Shown piece by piece: positions 55,945-64,000 of a DNA stretch of 64,000 bases. Origin of the DNA: Gnetum montanum (lineage: Eukaryota; Streptophyta; Gnetopsida; Gnetales; Gnetaceae); the NCBI GenBank assembly GCA_015680685.1, contig MNCI01002813.1, positions 248,001-312,000 on the forward strand, given 5' to 3'. The notes under the pieces are model-generated. The model worked only from the letters and a program-made list of their open reading frames with translations. It had not been told where the DNA came from and searched no databases. Numbering within the stretch: position 1 is the first letter of the stretch; the number at the start of each line of letters is the position of its first letter. The position numbers and the translations under genes were made by a program.

Positions 55945-58900
55945 ATGACTACATCAACTACTGTCGTTGACACCACTAGCCTTAAGAACCCTTGGACCAT
56001 GCAAGTCACGCCTCCTATGATTGGGCAACCAACTAGTCCAGTGCGACCATGCTGCTCCCTCAGGCTACAAAACAAGAAGCCTGAGGGACAAGCTCAACAC
56101 AAGGAACACTACAATTTCCTCTATGCTAAGCTAACGACAAACTTGCCTATGTATCCATAAGAACTCGAGCAAAAATGAGAGTATGAGTTCATGTACTACA
56201 ATGGGAAGGAATTTTTTCCTTCACCTAACACTAATGTACCCCTAAAAAATCAAAAAAATTGGATCTTAGATCAAATGTTGATGGCTAAGACATCACCAGA
56301 ACAGCTAGAGGTCTTGTTCCGTGATGAAACGCTTCAAGACAAACAAGATGATCTAGAATCTCACTCTAAAGAAGGTAGTCATGCTGATTTCACAATGGCC
56401 CCTCCTTCCACGATATCCTGCATAAATACATTTTTCATGGTTACCACGCTTCTAACATTATCCAATACTGATCAAGTCCTTCATTCACCATGTTTAAATT
56501 TTCTCTCTCCAACTATCTTCCTAGGTGACGATCCATCACAAATCATTCCTCAGTAGGTGTGATTACCTAACTCACCTCATCGTGTGCCTATGCCTGTGCC
56601 ACCACATGTCCATGCAATACCCACAATGCTGACTATGCTCCCGATTCACATGACAGTGCCTACCACCATAGCATGGTGGGCTCCCAACATGTCTCTTGGT
56701 GCGCATCCTATGCAAATGCATCACCATCCCCACCTTCAAAGCCGCATCTCGCAAGTGCTAAACCCAGTTACAGGACAACTACCCATGCCCCCAACTACAC
56801 AAACAGTGTACCCAATAGTGCAGCCGATGGTGGTTCCTCCATCTGCACCAACCACTAGATGGTGGATTCTGCAAGCAACACTACCTATAGGGACTATCCC
56901 AATGGCACCGACTATTGGGCAAGCCGTTGCCTCCATCTTGCCACCTGGTGTAGCTCCCCCTTCTACTCCACAAATGACATCATCATCTACAGGTTTGGAC
57001 CAAGCCTTCCAGCTCATCTATACCCTTATAGAAGAAGTCAAGTATCTCAAGGCTGCTGGCTTTGACATGGTACAAGTCATGGATTTCTACCATGATGATC
57101 CTATTAGCCCAACAGTCCCAGTCTTGTTGTTGCCATCTGGGATGCCCCTTCACCATTTCACAAAATACAATGGGGAAGGTGATCCCAATGCCCACCTCGT
57201 CACTTTTAGTTCAGAGTCCTTATTGTTACAATAGTGGCCACATACTATAATCCATGTCTTTACTATGTCCTTAATGGGTAAAGCTTTGGATTGGTATCAA
57301 GCACTTCCACATGCTTTCATTTCAACTTTGGAAGAGCTGTTAACCCAGTTTTTGACTCACTTCAAATACAACCTGAAGCCAGAAGTCATACTAGACCAGC
57401 TCATAGGACTTAAGGAAGAGCCACTTGAGTTAGTCCAAAAGTTCATACAGTGGTGGAGTACCACCTTGAATGAAATCTGTGAACCCATCACAGAGGCCCA
57501 TCTACTAGCAATCTTCAAGGGAGCAGTCAATGACTTTATCAAGTCTAAGTTGTATTACCTCACCCCCCATTCCCTCATCCAAGCCTTTGCTTAGAATAAG
57601 AGCATCCAAGATGCAGTAGAGGCTAGTAAATATCTATCGTACGTGGTCTACAAGAATTCCCATATTAAGGATGAGGAAAAAGGCAAAGTCACAACAACGA
57701 CAGTGGTGGCGCTTGATGAAGGGGCAAAGAAGAAAAATAAAAATAACAAGAAAACTACTGTGGAGCTAGTTGAGTCGAAAACTAGCTCAAATGACACCAA
57801 TCAAGAAGCTTCTTTTGCCCCCAAAGCATCTCCACAACCAAGGCCAAAATTTGAGCATAAAGATCAATCAAATTATGCAATCCTACCTGTGAAGCCTTTG
57901 GAACTTCTGAAGCAATTATTGGGAATTGGCCACATCTGATACAAGGCGATGTCTGAGGAGGCTCTAAAATTCCATAGGCACCATTGTGAGCTACTCAAGA
58001 ATCCCTCCTTACCCCAACCTAATGAACTGCCTATGCCCAAGAACTTTAAGCTAGACTGATTCTGCAACTACCACCAATTATGTGGCCATAACATGGACTA
58101 CTGCTGGGCATTAAAGATGAAATCCAGTGCCTGATAGATCAAGGTAACTTGATCTTAGATAGTAGTAGCCCGACAAGCCCAGAAAACTAGGCCATGCATG
58201 TGTACCAAGATCTGTTGAATGCAAATAATGTAGGGTACATAATCAACATGGTCGGAATAGAGGGAGATAATCAGGTGTAGCCAAGGTGGCCTTTTGTGTT
58301 GTGAATGCAACCTCACTCAACCCAAACAATAGGTCCATTAGCGCCAACGAGTGGAACTCCAAGGCACCATTTCATGCTTCAAACTTTGTCTTAGAATGCT
58401 TCCCAATAGCCTGCAATCATTAAAGTCATGGTGCAGCCCGCGCCTACACCCAAGGCACCCTTAGTTATCAGAGTACCAAAACTATCAACCATCCCTCCTA
58501 TGCAGGGGAAATCTTCTAAGTCAAACCCTCCTACTGTCACTATTGATGTGGCCAAGGGTCTTCTTATGCTAGGGTTACCCAAACCTCAACCCCTTGCATC
58601 TACACCTTTAGCCCCACTTGTCAAAAACAAAGAGGTTACACAAAAACAATTATCTCCCCCAAGCTAAAGGAAGTGTAACCCTCGGCCAAGTGTCACTCCT
58701 CCCCATGAAATTTGCCTCTTATGGTGAATGGAAGAGGAAAAGGGTGACAAAAAACCTGATCATGGGCAAGATCTCTTTGATGCCCTAGCACAAGTCAAAC
58801 AAGATATGAAACAAAAAAATTCAACAATGAGCCTTTATGACTTGCTCATGACGTTGTAGACACATTGTGAGGCTATGGTTTGCATGCTAACATCGATACC

Positions 58901-59660
58901 TATGGATGAAAGCCTGTTAGAAGAAGAAGAAGAAATCCACTCTATCATGCTTCCCCCCACCACTAAAAAACAAGATCCCACCCCATTGACCTTTTTTGAC
59001 GAATCCATTAAGGACAATCCTGAAGGTCAAGTGACAATGGAACCCATGTTCATCACCATTCGGGTCAGCCAACACCGAATCCAGAGAGTACATGTAGATG
59101 ATGGGGTGGCCACTAATGTCATCCCTTATCTCATAGTGGAGAAATTAGGCCTAATCAATCAGATCAGTCCTACAATGATGTCATGCCTAAAGTCATTCAA
59201 CGGGGCACGGGTGCAAGTCAAAGGGACCATTCATATCAACTTTATGGCAGGGGACCAGTTCCTCACAGACACTACGTTCATTGTGGTCAAGGAAATTCCT
59301 AGATTCAATTTGATTCTTGGGAGGTCTTGGTTAGCCCAACTAAGAGCAATTTCATCACCCATTCATCAGGAAATCCATTTGCCTTATGTAGGAGGAGAAG
59401 TGGTTATCTGCAGTGATGAAATAACCCCTCAGGATGTTAATAACATAGAGATAGAATAAGGGTCAGAGATCGAAATGCCTGAGAATCCATCTCTTGTCCA
59501 AGTACCCGAGCAAGCCGAAATAGTGGCTAATGATAGCCTAACTTGGGCCAAACTACTATTCCCAGAGGAAGATTGCGATGCAAAGGGGAAGGGCCATAAA
59601 TCTCCCTATCCTTATGCATCGTTGAAAATCAAAGAAATTAAGAAACAGTTACAGAGTTAG
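55945..59660 (+). pseudogene. Gag-protease of element D (Tat type), nearly continuous
   Basis: About 1240 codons from MTTSTTVVDTTSLKNPW, interrupted by roughly a dozen stops and one or two frameshifts. The N-terminal half is Pro/Met/His-rich. Gag core at 57120-57590: GMPLHHFTKYNGEGDPNAHL, MSLMGKALDWYQALPHA, FLTHFKYNLKPEVILDQLIG, ITEAHLLAIFKGAVNDFIKS. PRPKFEHKDQSNYAILPVKP follows, then a Tat-type knuckle CNYHQLCGHNMDYC (about 58062). Protease at 59040-59400: RIQRVHVDDGVATNVIP, the VDxG active site, and FNLILGRSWLAQL. The C-terminal LVQVPEQAEIVANDSLTW stretch and a basic end close the ORF. It supplies particle protein and maturation protease to the element. Confidence 0.85.
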
Positions 59661-59844
59661 CAAGTAAAAATTGTTTCCTAACTAATATGGTTTCATCATC
59701 CATTCTATTTACACTTACCATTTATACTTCTTATGTTTACGCATGTACTTACGCTTTCCACTAGCTAGTCTCATTACGCTCATGTTATCTTTGTGTTTAG
59801 CTTTACGTTTCTATTTTCTTTAATCCTATTTTCTTTACTCCTAC

Positions 59845-60400
59845 TAAAAAAGGCCCAAAATGGCCTTAAACTAGCAACCTTATCTACACTTTGCACCCGA
59901 ATTACATGAAGGCCCGAAATGGCCCTAAACTAGCGACTTCATTTACGTGTGGAACCTGAATCAGCTACGGCCTGAAATGGCCTTAAACTAGCAATTTCAT
60001 TTACCCTTTGTATCTAAATATCACTTATGCTTGAAATGCAAATTTCATTCGTGCTTTATACTATAATCCAATTGATGCTTACTCTTCATACCTTAAACTA
60101 AAAAGGAGGCCTAAAATGGCCTTAGACTATCCAAGGCCCGAAATGGCCTTAAACTAGCAACGTTATCTACACTTCATACCCAAATTACGTGAAGGCCCAA
60201 AATGACCCTAAACTAGTGACTTCATTTACGCATGGCACCTGAATCAGCTACAGCCTGACATGGCCTTAAACTATACAAGGCTTGAAATGGCCTTAAACTA
60301 TACAAGGCCTGAAATGGGCTTAAACTAGCAATGTCATTTATGCTTTACATTTGGACAATTTAACAGTTCGCAATGGCTTCAAACTAGTAACCACATTGAT
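59845..60400 (+). repeat. GGCC minisatellite of element D
   Basis: At least eight units of AAGGCCCGAAATGGCCTTAA followed by ACTAGCAA and a variable tail (TTCATTTACGC..), spaced 35-70 bp. It lies between the gag-protease end and the antisense gene end, as in C and E. Confidence 0.85.
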
Positions 60401-60577
60401 GCTACGCTCTTAAAACTAATCACAATTTATCATAATGTTAAAACCCATGATACATTTTACATAAAGAAAAAACAACAAAAAGAACATTAAAATTAATACC
60501 AAAATTTGTTTCAAATATGTTAAAAGAAATAAATAGTCTCTTCTCGTTACACCATAATAAAACCTAAGGCTAATTCA

Positions 60578-63500
60578 TTACGCATCCACCTTACTACCAC
60601 TGTCTTCTGTATCCTCCAGTTCAACTTCTACTCCAAGGAGGTGATCCTCATAGAGGCCACCCTTTGCATGAGGAACCCCTTCATAAGGATGGTCCTCTTC
60701 GTGAGACCCTTCAGTATGCTCTATTTCCTGTAAACCCTCTTCATGAGGACCACCATCTTTGATAGCTTCATCCTATCGAAGAATTTCCTCAAGTTGTTCC
60801 TGCGATTAGACATGGTACATAGATTAACATCATCATCAAAACTAGGTATAAAAAACGTAATAATACTGTAACTTACCTATGATCGTCCTGCATCAGCTGC
60901 AAAGGGAACTTTTTCTAAGCCAATCCACAGACATCACATGATTTCATCCTTGGTGAGCTCAGACCAAACCTCATCCCCTAGATTAGTTCCAACCTTGACC
61001 TTCCCCTTCTCCATGGGAGTCCATCAGGGTGGTTCAGGAAAGAAAGAAGGGATGGTAGTCTCACCTCCAGGAAGAGTAACTTCCCTTTCCAAAGAGGCAC
61101 TCACTATCACTTGCTCCTAGAACTTTTCAAATGCCTTGGAAGCACCAATAATGTCTAGAAACAGCAGAAGGGATTGAGCCTCAATGGTAGAGTCCCTATA
61201 ATGTTGACGGTAGGCAACGCTTTCTCGTTTGTAGACCTGTTTGTGATCTTTCTGCGTCTGCCCCACTCTTGAATACTTATGCTAAAGTCCTTCCAATCCT
61301 AGTTCTTTTGAGCAAGGATGTCCATTTGCATACGTTGTTCAACTAGTTCATGACTAGTTTGAGCACTGTTCCTGATGATAGCCTAATAACGGGTGTAGTC
61401 AACGATAGCTATCCTCCAATCCTCGCTTCCCATCCTTTGGGCTTGTAGGAATTCATTCTGTGATCTTAGATCCCTGACTTCATCATGTAGAGCCACTCTC
61501 TCCTTCTTCAACCTCTACAATCTCTTCCAGATTTCCTCATTTATGCTCTAACATTTCCATAAGGAGTGAGTTGAGCATCAAGCACATTTACGCATCTCAT
61601 CGTAAATGTTGTACGGCATGACAGTTGCTTCTAATGAGGGCTCGGTGGTGTCTAAATCGATAGGCTTTGGCAGGTCCCATCTGAGGTGAGCTTCTAATAA
61701 CATGAAAATAATAGTTAGGCATAATTAAGTAGCATAATTCCATAGTAAAATAACCTTTGTGTAATGATTGTAGCATACCATCTTCAAGATCGATTCGCTC
61801 TAAGCGACCGATCATATCTTGAATGACGTCTTCCATAAAGGTGAATTTATCAGGAAATTCACCCTAGGATTGAGTTGCCACTACTATTAAGGGCATGCTC
61901 TAGTCACCTATTATGTAGAATAAAAGGCATGACTAAGACATTACGATAACCAGTACAACCTGTAGAAGTTGTCTAGAGTCTACCACTACATCAAGCAATA
62001 AACCACTTGCCTCAATTAATTCTAGCCGAAAGGAATTCAGCATCCTTCATAGCTATTTCCTCTTCATGCACAGGAGGTTGTGCACTCCTTGCCTTATTAA
62101 CTAGGGCCTCTTCTTCTGAGACTGAGGCCCCTTCAACATGCTGTAAGAACATAGCCCCTGTTTTACGGGTCAACTGATCTACAACCTTTTTCCTCGTTGT
62201 TATACAACATGGCTAGTTAAAATAATATTTCACTTTTGTTCAAAAAATGTTACGCTCCAGTTTCTACACAAATCATAATCACTAACACATTTGGACACAT
62301 ACTGCCTAGAAGAATACTCCGTTGGAACCTAATTTGCATCTTTTTCTTGACACCACCCGCTAGCTCAGCAGATTCCTCGTTTAAACGAGGCCTTTTTTGC
62401 AGCACTAATGAATCCACCATCTTAGCAGCTAGGCACTTCCCCCTCGACACATCGCCAGTGTAAGAGGGGGGGTGCTCTACCCACACTGTCTTGGCCCCAT
62501 GTTCGAGGTGCTACCATACTTCTAGTCATTACCAACAATGACTTCCTGATCCCCTCAGGAGGGTCTTGCGACCAAATAGTGCTACAAATATGGGAGATCC
62601 ATGGTTTGGAGATCTGAGTGTGATCTTATTCCACCCAGACCCCATTCTTCTAGACCACCAGAAATTTGGCAAAATGTCAGAAGAAAGCTATGAAGAAGGA
62701 AAAATTCATGTTGAAACAGGTTTCAAGCTTCTGGAGAAGCCTGATGATCTGAATGCACAAGCCTTTAGCAAAATAGTTCACCCAATTGAATCGTGTCCTC
62801 TCCTCTAAGACCTCTTGCATAATTTGGGCCTTCTTGATGGTGAGGTATCTCCCTTGCAAGAGTGTCTTGGAGAAAGCCTGGGTCTGAAAAAGAAGATACA
62901 TGGTGTTGGCCACCTCCAACTCAATCCTATCACCAGGAATCCCCTTAGTTTCTTTCTGAACCCCTAGCCACTCCTCTATCTCTTTCTGGAGCTTGGAGTT
63001 CCTCTTCAACTTCTCATCTATGGGAAAATCATTGGAGGGGACCCCAAAGAGATCAGCAAACAGTTGAGCGTCAATGTCAAAATTTATAAGCACATTACGT
63101 ATGCGTATGTAGTAGCATCAGGGGTTATGGCCAAGAAAAGTTCCATCAGTCTAGCCTCACAAATGTTATTGGTTACTATAATTGGGGCTGCTCTATGGCC
63201 AAGCCAATGTTGTACCTCCTTTATATCACCATAATGGAAGAAGAGACTATTGGCCTCGAGATCGAAAGCCATGATTGTAATCTCCCGTGATTCCCTGACT
63301 ATTAACATGAAACCATAGTTAAACCGAGATGACTTCACATCGTCATCACACATTGACAAATGTTGATCCAATTCATCATTACCACAAAGCTTACCAAGCC
63401 TGAAAGGTAAAGGAAATAGAGGAATTTTCCTTTGCACATATGAAATGGTAAGGGAAGGGTCCAAAGTCCACTTCCTATCCAGCCATCTGAGTTTCTTGCA

Positions 63501-64000
63501 CCTAGAAAAGAAGTCATCATAATGGGTAGGGTATTCTGGGATCTCAAATGCCAGATGTTCCATGATGGTAGCCCGCACGTTGCTGATGGAGATAAACTTC
63601 CTTATAGCCCTCTTGGCCAATGACAATGTATCATTATTTCCCATAAGACTACTTTCATTGATAAAAAACCTATGCCAGAAACACAAACAAATATTTACGC
63701 TCAATACGTATCTAAACAGTAGTTAGCATTACAATACTGCGAAGTGAAATGAAACTTACCCACCTACATAATGCATAGTACCAGGTGGATTCTTGAAATA
63801 AGTTGTGGGATGACAGGCCATGAACAGAGTGTTATAGGAGTGATAATAGTTAAATCTAGGCATTTCCAAGATCTAGCTTAAACGTCTTATACCACTGACA
63901 TTTTGTTCGTGGTCTTGTACCCACATAGTTTCAATCACACCATCTGATAGAAATGCTTTGCGTCGAATCGACCAATAACATCTCTAAAATAGTAGCAGCT
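60578..64000 (-). pseudogene. Antisense spliced gene of the Tat-like family, copy D (5' end beyond the window)
   Basis: Minus strand. Exon 2 (64000-63760) contains NYYHSYNTLFMACHPTTYF.NPPGTMHYVG and ends at GG|GTAAGT. Exon 3 begins at 63669 after GGCATAG: FFINESSLMGNNDTLSLAKR, LAFEIPEYPTHYDDFFSRCK, WTLDPSLTISYVQ, FFHYGDIKEVQHWLGHRAAP, then (after a deletion and frameshift near 63090) INFDIDAQLFADLFGVPSND, VNYFAKG, and the basic LQKRPRLNEESAEL (about 62390). Exon 4 (about 61907-61793) holds FMEDVIQDMIGRLERIDLED. The next exon holds PKPIDLDTTEPSLEA and KKERVALHDEVRDLRSQNEF (coiled-coil-like). The last exon (to stop TAA at 60578-60580) is the acidic DEAIKDGGPHEEGLQEIEHT, EDTEDSGSKVDA tail. No known domain is recognised. 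Confidence 0.75.

Larger units (their letters stand above)
54413..64000 (+). mobile_element. Tat-like Ty3/gypsy element D (5' half, runs off the right edge)
   Basis: Plus strand: 5' LTR (54413-55688), primer binding site (55695-55711), gag-protease (55945-59660), minisatellite (59845-60400), then the antisense gene on the minus strand (60578 to the edge). The order is identical to element C. RT and integrase would lie beyond 64000. Copy D interrupts the antisense gene of copy E. Its gag-protease is the best preserved coding sequence in the window. Confidence 0.85.

Overview
The window looks like intergenic DNA from a large seed-plant genome, and I infer a gymnosperm or another genome that purges transposons slowly. 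It is AT-rich and almost entirely nested, strongly decayed retrotransposons: Athila-like and Tat-like Ty3/gypsy, Ty1/copia and an L1-type LINE. No intact host gene is visible. There is one fragment of a host histidine-phosphatase gene, no tRNA or rRNA, and one assembly gap at 14330-14460.

Left part (1-27 kb). A minus-strand LINE (14548-17278) was hit by a minus-strand Athila-like element, here called A (from beyond the left edge to 14547). A was in turn hit by a plus-strand copia element (3062-12664). The copia gag gene holds a further 3.5 kb insertion (about 5100-8670) with a pseudogene of an AT74-like phosphoglycerate-mutase-family protein. To the right of the LINE lies a plus-strand Athila-like element B (17279 to about 26.9 kb), which carries an inverted solo LTR of its own family (20642-21530).

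Right part (27-64 kb). A minus-strand copia element F (27185-52370) is broken twice. A 17.3 kb Tat-like gypsy element C (28334-45625) sits in its 3' LTR and is flanked by a perfect ATAAC target-site duplication. A solo Tat LTR, G (49705-51482), sits in its 5' LTR. Beyond F lie a fragment of a Tat copy, E (about 52.9-54.4 kb), and the 5' 9.6 kb of a Tat copy, D (54413 to beyond the right edge), which landed inside E.

The most notable system is the Tat-like family C/D/E/G. Its order is 5' LTR, gag-protease, a GGCC-rich minisatellite, a roughly 4.4 kb multi-exon gene on the OPPOSITE strand, then RT, RNase H, a second RNase H and integrase, then the 3' LTR. The antisense gene is present in three copies. 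It has matching splice sites and compatible splice phases, a coiled-coil-like segment, a basic KPRL-type cluster and an acidic C-terminal tail. I do not recognise the protein. The LTRs of the family also carry iterated palindromes built on TATGCTACATAGCATA. All copies here carry stops and are probably dead.
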